A stretch of DNA of 54,547 nucleotides from Parvimonas sp. (lineage in GTDB: Bacteria > Bacillota > Clostridia > Tissierellales > Peptoniphilaceae), in contig JALEHY010000003.1 in NCBI GenBank assembly GCA_022770425.1, forward strand, positions 1 through 54,547, read 5' to 3'. The notes beneath the pieces are model-generated. The model was not told the origin of the DNA and ran no database searches. It saw only the letters and a list, made by a program, of their open reading frames with translations. Shown piece by piece: positions 14,579-23,109 of the stretch. Both the position numbers and the translations under genes were made by a program. How positions within the stretch are numbered: the stretch's first letter is position 1; the number at the start of each line of letters is the position of its first letter.

Positions 14579-17479
14579 TTACAAACTTGATTTTTGATTA
14601 AATTGTATAATATCTATATTATTTTTTTTACCATTTATATTTATAAAATACTTTTTTTTACTAAAAACAGCTCCTTTTATAACTGCATAAATATTGTTTC
14701 GGTTTGTAAATATATTCATGAAATTTGATTCAAAATCAATATTTTCTAATGCATTTATAACTTCACTAACATTCAAAACTTCTCCAATATAATTGATTGA
14801 TAAATTAAGTTCATTCCATTTTTCTAACATTTTAAACCTTAACTTATTATCAATATTTTTATAAGCTAAATATCTCAAATCAATTCCAGTTGAATATACT
14901 TCCAATAAATTATTAAACCTATTTTTGAAAATTTCATAATTATCTAATTTACTAACTTCAAAAGGTATTTTAGTATGAACATCTCCAAGTACACATTTTG
15001 CATCAAACTCTTTATATTCTCTAAAATTATAAGATATACCACCGGTAACATTATCAATATCATAATCTTCTAAAATACATTTAGAAATAGTGTATATAGA
15101 AAAAAGTATTATATCTTTATTTTGAGTAAAATTACAATTAAATTTTGCTATATTTATACTTCTATGGTCATTTTTTAAATCTAATTTTTTAGAAGTTTTA
15201 GGAATAAATCGCAATAATTTATAATAATCAACATCTTGATTGGTCTTTTCTAAAAATTTTTTAAAATTCAAAAAAGAACTGCTTTTAACAGACTCTATAT
15301 ATTCTTTATTTGTATATGATTCATACATAATTTTTTCAAATATATTCAGTGAATATGCATCCATTGAGTGATACAAAAAATAAAATCTTGCATTTAATTT
15401 GTTTTTAGAAACTGTAACTATAAAAGTTGGTATATTATTAAACTTTTCAATAATTTCAGGAAATTTTTGAGTTTCAATAAAATCATCTAGTAAAATTATA
15501 AATGGTACAAACTCTCTAATGTCAATAAAAGCAAAATTTAATTTTATTTCACTTTTCTTAGCTATCATTCTTAATATATCTATTTTTTCAGCAAGTTGCT
15601 TTATGATAGATTCTATATAAACAATTTCAATATAATCTAACTTCTTTAAAGCTAAATCAAACCAAACTAAATTAAATTGTTTATTTAAAAATAGTCGTTG
15701 TTGTGTACAAGTAGGATCAATAAACTTATCAACATGATATCGATTATAGCCAGATAATTTATATTCAAATTCAATAAAATCTAATTCTTTTGAATTTTTT
15801 CCAGATACAGTATTTTCTATTAAAGTTTCATCATAATTTAATTTGCTATTTTGAATATATTTTACTAAATCATCTACAGTTTTAAGTTTATATAAATTAT
15901 CATTAGAAATTCTAATGCCAAATTTATCCTCAATATCTAAAAAAAATCTTATTGTATCTAATGAATCCATATCTGAAATTGTTTCAACATTATATTCATA
16001 TAATATTTCATCTATAGTATTTTCTAATTTAGAGTTATTTACTTGATGATTTTTGGTATAATATGTATAAATCATTTTTTTAAAATCCAATTTTCTATTC
16101 TGATTAAGTATATATTTATCAACTTTTATAATTATAGGCTTAATATATTTTGGTAAATGATTCAATATTTCATCTTTTAACTCTATGTTAGCTTTATAAA
16201 AAATATATATTCTTTTTGAATCATAAGTAACTTTAACAGAAATTATACCTTGAATTAAAGATACCACTGAAGAAATTTCATCTAATTCCACTCGTACTCC
16301 ATTAATTTGTACTTGATCATCTCTTCTACCATCAAATATAATATTATTATCATCATAATAATGAACATAATCACCAGTAAAATAATATTCTTCTCCATCT
16401 ATATATTTAAATTTTTCTTTTTTGAGATCAGGTTGTAACAAATAACCAGCAGTTAATCCATTTCCTCCTATACACAACTCACCTTTATTTAAAATATTAT
16501 CATCTTCTGGTATTAACTTTATTTTCACCCCTTCCAAAGGTTTTCCAATTGGAACAACATTATAATTCTTATCTGATAATTCATAGTAAGTTGCATATAT
16601 TGAAGTTTCAGTAGGACCATATAAATTGAAAACCCTACATCCATTTTTAATACAATTTCTCAACTTGTTAGCTAACTTACTAGGAAAAACCTCCCCTGCA
16701 ACACATAAAACTTCTAATAAATCAAACGAAGATGTTCCACCAACATCTAGAACTAATTCAACATATGAAGGAGAGCCGGATAAATGTGTAATTTTACTAT
16801 CTAAAATAATATCCGGCAAATTCTTAAGTCCATTTAAATTTGAATCCATACATACTAATGTTCCGCCTGTAAAAACAGGTGCAAATATTTCAGTTAATGA
16901 CACATCAAATGTATGAGGAGTTGTAAATAAAAATCTAGAATCACAATTAAAATTAACCATTTTATAAAATGTTTTTAAAATCCATATTATATTTGATTCT
17001 TTGATGAAAACTTTTTTTGGAATACCTGTTGTACCAGAAGTACATAGTATATAAAAATTATCCAGTTTAATTTCAATGTCGTTTCTTTCATATTTTTCTG
17101 AAATAATCTTATCTTTATCTTGTAATTTAAAATAATGAAAGTCGTTTTGTTTTTCAACAAAAGAGATATCTACTATGACTATATCAAAATCAACATCACT
17201 AATTTTGTCTAAAGATTTAAATATATCTAAACTCGTGTTTAATGGTAATGGAATTAGCCCTGCTTTTAATATTCCTATAACAACAGGCAAAACAAAAAAT
17301 TGTTTTTTTAAATAAAAAGGAACGACTTTAGAACAACCATCCATTTGTTTTAAATTTAATGCAATATAATTGGAATAATTTTCAACCTCTTCAAAGGTAA
17401 AACTATCTGTATTTGAAATTATAATTTTTTTATTTCTATATCTATTTAATTGTTCATAATATATTTCTAAAATAGACAT
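14579..17479 (-). CDS. stand-alone NRPS-type protein: adenylation, carrier and condensation-like domains
   Basis: 966 residues. The adenylation domain (1-470) shows YILCTSGTTGIPK (143-155), FNLYGPTETSIYATY (284-298), YYFTGDY (365-371), GRRDDQVQINGVRVELDEI (384-402) and NRKLDF (461-466). A carrier domain follows with DMDSLD, Ser506 being the likely phosphopantetheine site. The remaining ~400 residues look like a divergent condensation domain: LYHSMDAYSL (702-711) sits where HHxxxDG is expected, but the second His is missing. By hand alignment to GrsA the pocket starts with Asp191 (D235), so an alpha-amino acid is likely; its identity is not assigned. No thioesterase is present. The ATG at 17479 follows GGAGG. 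Confidence 0.85.
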   Translation of the reverse strand: MSILEIYYEQLNRYRNKKIIISNTDSFTFEEVENYSNYIALNLKQMDGCSKVVPFYLKKQFFVLPVVIGILKAGLIPLPLNTSLDIFKSLDKISDVDFDIVIVDISFVEKQNDFHYFKLQDKDKIISEKYERNDIEIKLDNFYILCTSGTTGIPKKVFIKESNIIWILKTFYKMVNFNCDSRFLFTTPHTFDVSLTEIFAPVFTGGTLVCMDSNLNGLKNLPDIILDSKITHLSGSPSYVELVLDVGGTSSFDLLEVLCVAGEVFPSKLANKLRNCIKNGCRVFNLYGPTETSIYATYYELSDKNYNVVPIGKPLEGVKIKLIPEDDNILNKGELCIGGNGLTAGYLLQPDLKKEKFKYIDGEEYYFTGDYVHYYDDNNIIFDGRRDDQVQINGVRVELDEISSVVSLIQGIISVKVTYDSKRIYIFYKANIELKDEILNHLPKYIKPIIIKVDKYILNQNRKLDFKKMIYTYYTKNHQVNNSKLENTIDEILYEYNVETISDMDSLDTIRFFLDIEDKFGIRISNDNLYKLKTVDDLVKYIQNSKLNYDETLIENTVSGKNSKELDFIEFEYKLSGYNRYHVDKFIDPTCTQQRLFLNKQFNLVWFDLALKKLDYIEIVYIESIIKQLAEKIDILRMIAKKSEIKLNFAFIDIREFVPFIILLDDFIETQKFPEIIEKFNNIPTFIVTVSKNKLNARFYFLYHSMDAYSLNIFEKIMYESYTNKEYIESVKSSSFLNFKKFLEKTNQDVDYYKLLRFIPKTSKKLDLKNDHRSINIAKFNCNFTQNKDIILFSIYTISKCILEDYDIDNVTGGISYNFREYKEFDAKCVLGDVHTKIPFEVSKLDNYEIFKNRFNNLLEVYSTGIDLRYLAYKNIDNKLRFKMLEKWNELNLSINYIGEVLNVSEVINALENIDFESNFMNIFTNRNNIYAVIKGAVFSKKKYFININGKKNNIDIIQFNQKSSL

Positions 17480-17492
17480 CGTTTATCCTCCA

Positions 17493-17538
17493 CAGTTATT
17501 TACTTTATTTTTGATTATACTTATAAAATAAATAACTG
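17493..17538 (-). promoter_or_regulatory. 15-bp inverted repeat straddling the NRPS promoter (candidate operator)
   Basis: CAGTTATTTACTTTA (17493-17507) and TAAAATAAATAACTG (17524-17538) are complementary at 14 of 15 positions. They flank the -10 hexamer with a 16-base gap. One arm overlaps the -35/spacer region, so it cannot fold as a transcript hairpin and looks like a protein-binding site. Confidence 0.6.
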
Positions 17539-17542
17539 TCAA
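17514..17542 (-). promoter_or_regulatory. consensus sigma-A promoter of the NRPS/Nudix-SAHH/MFS operon
   Basis: Perfect hexamers TTGACA (17542-17537) and TATAAT (17519-17514) separated by 17 bases. This is one of only two full-consensus promoters I found here; the other is that of the metal efflux operon. Confidence 0.8.
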
Positions 17543-17710
17543 TACTTAATATGATTATTTTAAAAAATATTATCTATATTTAAAAATCTCATATTGTAAA
17601 ATAAAGTTAACTGAATACAGAAAAAAACATCTCAAAGAGGAAAAATACCAGCTAAGCTAAAAACTAAAGAAAGAAACCGCAACGAAATGTATTATAATTG
17701 TAATACAAAA

Positions 17711-18182
17711 TATAAACACTTAACAATAACATTTAAGAAGATATTATTAGCGAAATGGAAAAAAGAAGTCTAAAAATAATAGAAAAATATCAAAGTATTA
17801 GGAAAAATTATCAAACAATAAACAACGTTGTAATATAAAATTAAAGGTAGATTATGTAATTAGAGATGCTTTTATTCATTTTTTAATATAAACACAGTCC
17901 CTAAATTATTGTAATGACAAATATAAAATGTAAAATTTCAACATCTATAATATAATATTGGATGAATAAAGGATTTTTCGTTTTGAAAAGGAATATTTTA
18001 AATTATCAAAAAAATATAACCATAAAAAACTATTGAGAAAAAAGAATAATGCATATAATAGAAGAAAGAGAAAAAATTACTGAGAAGAAATATATCATTT
18101 TGAAATAGATACAGTAGTACAAAAAAGAGAGTATCTTTTAACTCTTACATTAGAAAAAGTAAATTTAAAATCAAGAGTATGA
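17711..18182 (+). pseudogene. decayed IS30-family transposase
   Basis: Fragments of an IS30-type transposase can be read in changing frames. YKHLTI at 17711 resembles the IS30 N-terminus. HFEIDTVVQKREYLLTLTLEK at 18096-18158 resembles the first Asp motif of the DDE domain (HFEIDTVIG...LLTL). In-frame stops and shifts break it throughout, and no terminal repeats are clear. The 760 bases between the NRPS start and the IS200 element hold only this remnant and the promoter. Confidence 0.45.
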
Positions 18183-18204
18183 TAACAGATAAGGTCTTAT
18201 TTGA

Positions 18205-18815
18205 TTCGCCAACCGCACTCATTTCCCAACTATCCTAAAGGATTTCTATTTGTTTTTATTTCCTGTGAATGGATCTATATATTCTTTTAATCTTAATTGT
18301 TCTCCTGCTATATCTTCTTGCAGTTGATTTCTTACATATTCTTCTATTTTCTTTGCGTTTTTTCCTACTGTGTCTACATAATACCCCTACACCAAAAATG
18401 TCTGTTACAATATTTGTATTTTAAGTTTACATGCCTATCAAATATCATAAGACTACTTTTACCTTTTAAATATCCCATCACTTCTGATATACTATATTTT
18501 GGTGGAATTTCTATCAGCATGTGTATATGATCCACACAACATTGCACTTCTATTATATTTATACCTTTTCTTTTACATAATCCTCTTAATATTTTTCCTA
18601 TGTCTACTCTTAGTTTTCCATATATTTCTCTTCTCCTATATTTTTGGGAAAATACTATGTGATATTTACAATTCCATCTTGTATGTGCTAAACTATTATT
18701 GTTCATAAAATTCTCCTTGTTATTATAGTTTTGTTGGCGAACCTTTCTATAATTTTACTACAAAGAGGAATTTTCTTATAGCTTAAGCTCTTGTCTCCAC
18801 CAGCATAGCTGGTGG
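18205..18815 (-). mobile_element. IS200/IS605-family element, inactive
   Basis: A single frameshifted tnpA flanked by hairpins. CCACCAGC-ATA-GCTGGTGG lies at 18797-18815 on the 5' side, and ATCC-TAAA-GGAT near 18230-18241 just after tnpA. TTCGCCAAC at 18205-18213 is complementary to GTTGGCGAA at 18733-18741. IS200-like elements use subterminal hairpins and have no inverted terminal repeats, as here. Exact ends are not certain. There is no tnpB. Confidence 0.65.
18246..18706 (-). pseudogene. tnpA: IS200/IS605 TnpA (Y1 transposase), frameshifted
   Basis: The N-terminal 107 residues are intact: KYHIVFSQKYRR, and VDHIHMLIEIPPK with the HUH motif. After HFWCRG a missing T in the run near 18385 shifts the frame and gives an early stop at 18374. 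In the shifted frame the normal C-terminus resumes (YYVDTVGKN, then EYVRNQLQEDIAG) to TAG at 18246. The catalytic Tyr lies beyond the frameshift, so the enzyme is dead unless the shift is a read error. The original length would be about 153 residues, which is typical. Confidence 0.85.
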
Positions 18816-18860
18816 TTTTTTATTCGCTTATCAGCGACTTTTTTACTAAAGTATAAAATA

Positions 18861-18908
18861 AAAAAATGTATCTTCAAATATTTTTAAATCATTAAAGATA
18901 CATTTTTT
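18861..18908 (-). terminator. intrinsic terminator after the rRNA methyltransferase
   Basis: AAAAAATGTATCTT (18861-18874) pairs with AAGATACATTTTTT (18895-18908), leaving a loop of about 20 bases. The hairpin lies just past the stop codon at 18916. Confidence 0.7.
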
Positions 18909-18915
18909 AAAATTA

Positions 18916-19680
18916 TTATCTTTTAAAAATTTTATACATTATAACCGCACTCGCAACGGAAACGTTAAGTGATTCCATAGAATTATTCATATCGATTTTC
19001 AAAAATTCATCTGAAATATCTAAAATTTCTTTAGAAACTCCGTTAGCTTCATTTCCCATAACGATTATATTTTTGCCTTTAAAATCAAATTTTTCCAAAG
19101 ATTTTGATTTATCATTTAGAGTTGTAGAGACAATCTTATACCCTGTTTTTTTTAAAGCATACAAAGTATCAAACTCTATTTTTACAATATTTGTTCTGAA
19201 AATCGCCCCCATAGTTGCCCTTAAAACTTTTGAATTATACTTATCAACAGTATTTAAAATTAAAATATCTTTTATTCCGAATGCATTTGCAGTCCTTATA
19301 ATAGTTCCAAAATTTCCAGGATCACTTACTCCATCAAGGCATAATATGTTATCGGTTGTTATATTTTTTTCGTTTAAATACTTTACAGTAGAAATAACTC
19401 CTTCAGAATTTGTCATCTCTGATAAAGAAAAAAACAGATTATCTTTTAAAATTATAACTTTATCTAAAAAAGAATTTAAAAAGTCAAACTTAAACTCTTC
19501 AAAAAAATCTTTAGTACAAATTATATTTTGAATGTTTGCATTTTCATTTATCGCCTCTAATAAAAGTTTTTTTCCTTCAATTATAAAAATTTCAGACCTA
19601 TCTCTATACTTTTTATTAAACAAATTTTTAAAAAATTTGTAATTTTTATTTTCTTTACTATCTATGATTTTATACTTCAT
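18916..19680 (-). CDS. SpoU/TrmH-family 23S rRNA or tRNA 2'-O-methyltransferase
   Basis: 254 residues. An N-terminal RNA-binding segment precedes the SPOUT knot: motif 1 DPGNFGTIIRTANAFG near 121-136, motif 2 IIVMGNEANGVSKE near 210-223 and motif 3 SLNVSVASAVIMYK near 237-250. Family members methylate a ribose 2'-OH of rRNA (RlmB/YsgA group) or tRNA using SAM; the exact target cannot be told. It starts two bases after the trkA stop without a strong ribosome site, so translation is probably coupled to trkA. Confidence 0.9.
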   Translation of the reverse strand: MKYKIIDSKENKNYKFFKNLFNKKYRDRSEIFIIEGKKLLLEAINENANIQNIICTKDFFEEFKFDFLNSFLDKVIILKDNLFFSLSEMTNSEGVISTVKYLNEKNITTDNILCLDGVSDPGNFGTIIRTANAFGIKDILILNTVDKYNSKVLRATMGAIFRTNIVKIEFDTLYALKKTGYKIVSTTLNDKSKSLEKFDFKGKNIIVMGNEANGVSKEILDISDEFLKIDMNNSMESLNVSVASAVIMYKIFKR

Positions 19681-19681
19681 A

Positions 19682-20323
19682 TTATTTCAATTCACTTATT
19701 TCTTCATTTTTTCCGGCAACCAACAAAATATCTGTTTCCTTTAATCTGTACTCTGTATTTATGTTTATTTTTAGACCTTCTTCATTTTTTATTGCGACAA
19801 TATTTATGTTGTGTTTTCTTCTTATTTGTGCTTCAGGAACAGTTTTTCCAACCCACTCTTGTATTGGTGAAATTTCAACCAAAGAGTATTCATCCGATAA
19901 ATTTATAGAATCCAAAATATTTGAATTACTTATATTATTCGCAAGTCTTACACCCATATCTTTTTCAGGAATTACTATTCTATCTGCACCAATTCTCCTT
20001 AAAACCATTGCCTGAACATCATCTTTAGCTTTTGCAATAATTTTAGGAATACCCAACTGTTTAGCTTCAACTGTTGCGATAATCGACGTTTCATAATCAG
20101 AACTCATAGCAACTACACATATATCAAAATTTGAAAGCCCCAATTCTTTCATCGTTCCTTCAATAGCAACATCACAAATAATGCTATGAGTAACTTTACC
20201 TGAAATAGAATTTATTCTATCTTCATCTTTATCTATAACCATTACTTCGTTGCCGAGTTTTTCTAAAGTAATCGCAACATTACTTCCAAATCTTCCACAA
20301 CCTATAACTACAACTTGTTTCAT
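19682..20323 (-). CDS. potassium uptake regulatory subunit, TrkA/KtrA type
   Basis: 213 residues with an N-terminal RCK domain: NAD-binding GCGRFGSNVA at 8-17, acidic VIDKDEDR at the end of strand 2. A C-terminal RCK_C domain follows from about residue 140. This size and the single RCK unit match KtrA, the octameric ring that gates KtrB. KtrB is encoded immediately upstream (nine bases). The ribosome site is GGAG. Confidence 0.92.
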   Translation of the reverse strand: MKQVVVIGCGRFGSNVAITLEKLGNEVMVIDKDEDRINSISGKVTHSIICDVAIEGTMKELGLSNFDICVVAMSSDYETSIIATVEAKQLGIPKIIAKAKDDVQAMVLRRIGADRIVIPEKDMGVRLANNISNSNILDSINLSDEYSLVEISPIQEWVGKTVPEAQIRRKHNINIVAIKNEEGLKININTEYRLKETDILLVAGKNEEISELK

Positions 20324-20331
20324 AAAATCTC

Positions 20332-21681
20332 CTATCCAATAATCACATTTCCATCTGCATATTTAAATTTTTTCTTATTTGCTTTTTTATAAAAAGAAAA
20401 AATTATTGTAAGCGGACCTACCCTTCCAATAAACATCAACACTATCAGTATCATTTTAGTAATATCCTTTAAATAAGGTGTCAAGTCTTTACTAAGTCCA
20501 ACTGTCGCAAAAGCGGAAACAGTTTCAAAAAGTAAATCAACAAACTTATAATTTTCGATTAAAGTAAATATAAAAACAACTACATTAATCAAAAACAAAG
20601 AAATAATAAGTACTCCTACCGCTCTTTTAACATATGAAAAATCTATTCTCCTCTTAAAAACTTCTATGTCATCATTATTTCTAATAAATGAAATTGTTGT
20701 TACAATAAGTAAAAATATAGTAGTCGTTTTCATTCCACCTGCTGTACTTGCGGGTGATCCACCGATAAACATAAGAAATATACTCAAAATCGTAGAAGAT
20801 TCTGTAAATTTTGTTTGATTTATAGAGTAAAATCCCGCAGTTCTTGTAGTAACTGACTGAAAAAATGAATTACTGATTTTATCAATAAAATTTAAATTTG
20901 AAAAAGTATCTTTATTATAATACTCTAAGACAAAAAAAGCAAAAGTCCCAAGTAAAAGTAAGCCTAATGTCATTACTAAAACAATTTTTGTGTGCAAAGA
21001 ATACTTTTTAAAATTAAAACCCAAACTTCTTATATCTATATATACATTAAATCCCAATCCACCTAAAACAATAAGTGATGAAATTACAAAAAGTAAATAT
21101 GGAGAATGACTAAACATTGCCAAACTACTATCCCCTAAAATATCAAATCCTGCGTTACAAAACGCAGAAATTGAATGGAAAACAGAATAAAAAATACCCT
21201 TTATTCCATACATAGGAACAAAAACAAAAGATAAAAGAAATGCTCCTACTCCCTCAATCAAAAATGTAGAATATATAACATATTTAATCAACTTAACCAT
21301 TCCACTTAGTCTGTCTACTCCCATTTGTTCTTGAATTACAAGTCTGTCACGTAAAGTAATCTTTTCTCCCAAAATCAGCGCCACCATAGTAGCCATAGTC
21401 ATAAATCCAAGACCACCTACCTGAATTAAAAATAAAATTACGGATTTACCTATATAATTAAATTCACTTGTTATATTTATCGTAGAAAGACCTGTTACAC
21501 AAACTGATGACGTTGCTGTAAACAGACAATCCAAATAGTTTGTAAAATTTAAATTATTTGATGAAAAAGGCAAAAATAGTAATAAAGAACCAACTATGAT
21601 TACAAATAAAAATCCTATCGTTAAAACAGCAGGTGGATTTGTTTCAATCTTTGCTTTGATACTACTCAAGATTTTTCTCAT
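20332..21681 (-). CDS. potassium uptake membrane subunit, TrkH/KtrB type
   Basis: 449 residues with four membrane-pore-membrane repeats. Selectivity-loop Gly regions are visible in FTATSSVCVTGLST, FCNAGFDILG, GGSPASTAGGMKTTT and FATVGLSKDL. This is the Trk/Ktr potassium channel-like transporter, sodium-coupled in KtrB. The ATG at 21681 follows GGAGG at five bases; a TTG four codons earlier overlaps that site. It is followed by its regulatory ring subunit. A terminator abuts its ribosome site upstream. Confidence 0.93.
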   Translation of the reverse strand: MRKILSSIKAKIETNPPAVLTIGFLFVIIVGSLLLFLPFSSNNLNFTNYLDCLFTATSSVCVTGLSTINITSEFNYIGKSVILFLIQVGGLGFMTMATMVALILGEKITLRDRLVIQEQMGVDRLSGMVKLIKYVIYSTFLIEGVGAFLLSFVFVPMYGIKGIFYSVFHSISAFCNAGFDILGDSSLAMFSHSPYLLFVISSLIVLGGLGFNVYIDIRSLGFNFKKYSLHTKIVLVMTLGLLLLGTFAFFVLEYYNKDTFSNLNFIDKISNSFFQSVTTRTAGFYSINQTKFTESSTILSIFLMFIGGSPASTAGGMKTTTIFLLIVTTISFIRNNDDIEVFKRRIDFSYVKRAVGVLIISLFLINVVVFIFTLIENYKFVDLLFETVSAFATVGLSKDLTPYLKDITKMILIVLMFIGRVGPLTIIFSFYKKANKKKFKYADGNVIIG

Positions 21682-21691
21682 AATATCCTCC

Positions 21692-21721
21692 AAAAAAATG
21701 TCCCTACTATGAGGGACATTT
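21692..21721 (-). terminator. intrinsic terminator between rplT and trkH
   Basis: AAATGTCCCT and AGGGACATTT form a ten-base-pair stem (21696-21705 with 21712-21721) followed by a T run on the minus strand. The trkH ribosome site GGAGG begins directly after the T run. Confidence 0.8.
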
Positions 21722-21723
21722 AA

Positions 21724-22068
21724 CTATTTTACTAATTCAACTAATTTTTTAAAACCTTCAGGATCATTAATTGCCATTTCAGAAAGCATTTTTCTATTCA
21801 TATCAATATTATGTTTTTTAAGCCCATACATAAATTTACTATAACTTAAACCATATTGTCTTGTTCCGGCATTAATTCTTGCAATCCAAAGACTTCTGAA
21901 ATCTCTCTTCTTTCTTTTTCTACCGATAAAAGCATAAGTCATTGATTTCATAATTGCTTGATTAGCAACTTTAAACAATTTAGACTTTGCACCGTAATAT
22001 CCTTTAGCTTGTTTTAATACTTTTCTATGTTTTTTTCTTGCATTTAAACTACGTTTTATTCTTGCCAT
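21724..22068 (-). CDS. rplT: 50S ribosomal protein L20
   Basis: 114 residues, slightly shorter than the usual 117-119. It shows the characteristic start MARIKRSLNARKKHRK and the conserved RDFRSLWIARINA. L20 binds 23S rRNA during assembly and, in Firmicutes, represses its own operon through the infC leader; that leader is visible at 22821-22920. It is the last gene of infC-rpmI-rplT. Confidence 0.98.
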   Translation of the reverse strand: MARIKRSLNARKKHRKVLKQAKGYYGAKSKLFKVANQAIMKSMTYAFIGRKRKKRDFRSLWIARINAGTRQYGLSYSKFMYGLKKHNIDMNRKMLSEMAINDPEGFKKLVELVK

Positions 22069-22087
22069 AACTTTCTACCTCCAAAAC

Positions 22088-22279
22088 TTACGGAATCATA
22101 TGATTGATTCTCTTTTGATCTCCACTACTGATTACTGTTGATTTTCTTAAATTTCTAATTCTCTTTGGTGATTTTTTACTTGTTAAATGGCTCTTATACG
22201 CCTTAAATCTTTTAATTTTACCAGTACCGGTTCTCTTAAATCTCTTAGCTGATGCTCTATGTGTTTTCATTTTAGCCAT
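22088..22279 (-). CDS. rpmI: 50S ribosomal protein L35
   Basis: 63 residues with the L35 pattern MAKMKTHRASAKRFK and a highly basic centre. It lies between infC and rplT with short gaps (15 and 19 bases), the standard order. Confidence 0.98.
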   Translation of the reverse strand: MAKMKTHRASAKRFKRTGTGKIKRFKAYKSHLTSKKSPKRIRNLRKSTVISSGDQKRINHMIP

Positions 22280-22294
22280 ATCTTAACCCTCCTA

Positions 22295-22807
22295 TTAATC
22301 TTGTTTAGGTGATAAAAACATAATCATATTTCTACCTTCCATCGTAGAATCTTTTTCTACGACACCATTTTCATTAGTAAGTTCTTTAAACTTGTCTAAA
22401 ACAGTTTTGCCAATGTCTGTATGCCCAAGTTCTCTACCTCTAAACCTAACAGAAACCTTAACTCTGTCTCCTGATTTTAAAAATGTATTTGCATGTTTAG
22501 CTTTAACTTCAATATCATGCTTATCAATACTCGGAGTAAGTCTGATTTCCTTTACATTTATAACTTTTTGTTTTTTCTTAGATTCTTTTTCCTTTTTTAA
22601 AGAATCATACTTGTACTTCCCATAATCTAAAATTTTGCAAACTGGCGGATTTGCATTAGGAGAAATATTTACCAAATCAAGTTTTTTTTCATTAGCCATA
22701 CTTAATGCTCTTGAAATAGGTACAACTCCTATTTGATTTCCTTCTGAGTCAATCAATCTAACATCTTTTGCTCTAATCTCTTCATTAATTAAAAGATCTT
22801 TTATAAT
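22295..22807 (-). CDS. infC: translation initiation factor IF-3, ATT start
   Basis: IF-3 keeps ribosomal subunits apart and checks the initiator codon. Translation most likely starts at ATT (22807), right behind GGAGG and directly before I-K-D-L-L-I-N-E-E-I. That matches the known ATT start of infC in Bacillus and E. coli, which allows IF-3 to repress itself. This gives 170 residues, the family size. The linker is the Lys-rich KKEKESKKKQK, and the C-terminal domain carries KVSVRFRGRELGH. Earlier start codons would run through the leader terminator. Confidence 0.96.
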   Translation of the reverse strand: MIKDLLINEEIRAKDVRLIDSEGNQIGVVPISRALSMANEKKLDLVNISPNANPPVCKILDYGKYKYDSLKKEKESKKKQKVINVKEIRLTPSIDKHDIEVKAKHANTFLKSGDRVKVSVRFRGRELGHTDIGKTVLDKFKELTNENGVVEKDSTMEGRNMIMFLSPKQD

Positions 22808-22820
22808 AACACCTCCAAAA

Positions 22821-22920
22821 TAAAAAATGGCGAGAAAACTCGCCATAATAATTTACAAAACCAAAATTATTAAAATATACCTGAAACAAAAAGTAACAAG
22901 GTGAGAGCGAGTACTCTACT
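22821..22920 (-). promoter_or_regulatory. L20-type leader with attenuator terminator upstream of infC
   Basis: On the minus strand the leader ends in a perfect hairpin ATGGCGAG-TTTT-CTCGCCAT (22846-22827) followed by six T, directly before the infC ribosome site. Upstream at 22911-22907, CTCGC can pair with the GCGAG of the terminator stem as an alternative antiterminator. The TACTCGCTCTCACC stretch nearby resembles the L20 leader of low-GC Gram-positives. L20 binding would favour termination. Confidence 0.75.
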
Positions 22921-22942
22921 TCATTAATCATATTACTAAGAT

Positions 22943-22971
22943 AGTATAACACAAAATATCTTAAAAAACAA
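22943..22971 (-). promoter_or_regulatory. sigma-A promoter of infC-rpmI-rplT
   Basis: TTGTTT (22971-22966), 17 bases, TATACT (22948-22943) on the minus strand, about 100 bases upstream of the attenuator. Confidence 0.65.
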
Positions 22972-23042
22972 GTGCTTTTAAAACTTTTTTTAATACAAAA
23001 AATTTCTATAAAAATGTGCCAAGCACATTATACCATATAATA

Positions 23043-23101
23043 TAAAAAAACTGAAGAAAAATTTGTTCGTATATATTAATTCAAAAATCTCCAGTTTTTT
23101 T
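23043..23101 (-). terminator. intrinsic terminator of the clpB operon
   Basis: AAAAAAACTGAAGA (23044-23057) pairs with TCTCCAGTTTTTT (23089-23101) with one G-T pair, leaving a long loop. It lies within ten bases of the clpB stop. Confidence 0.65.
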
Positions 23102-23109
23102 ATTTTTAA

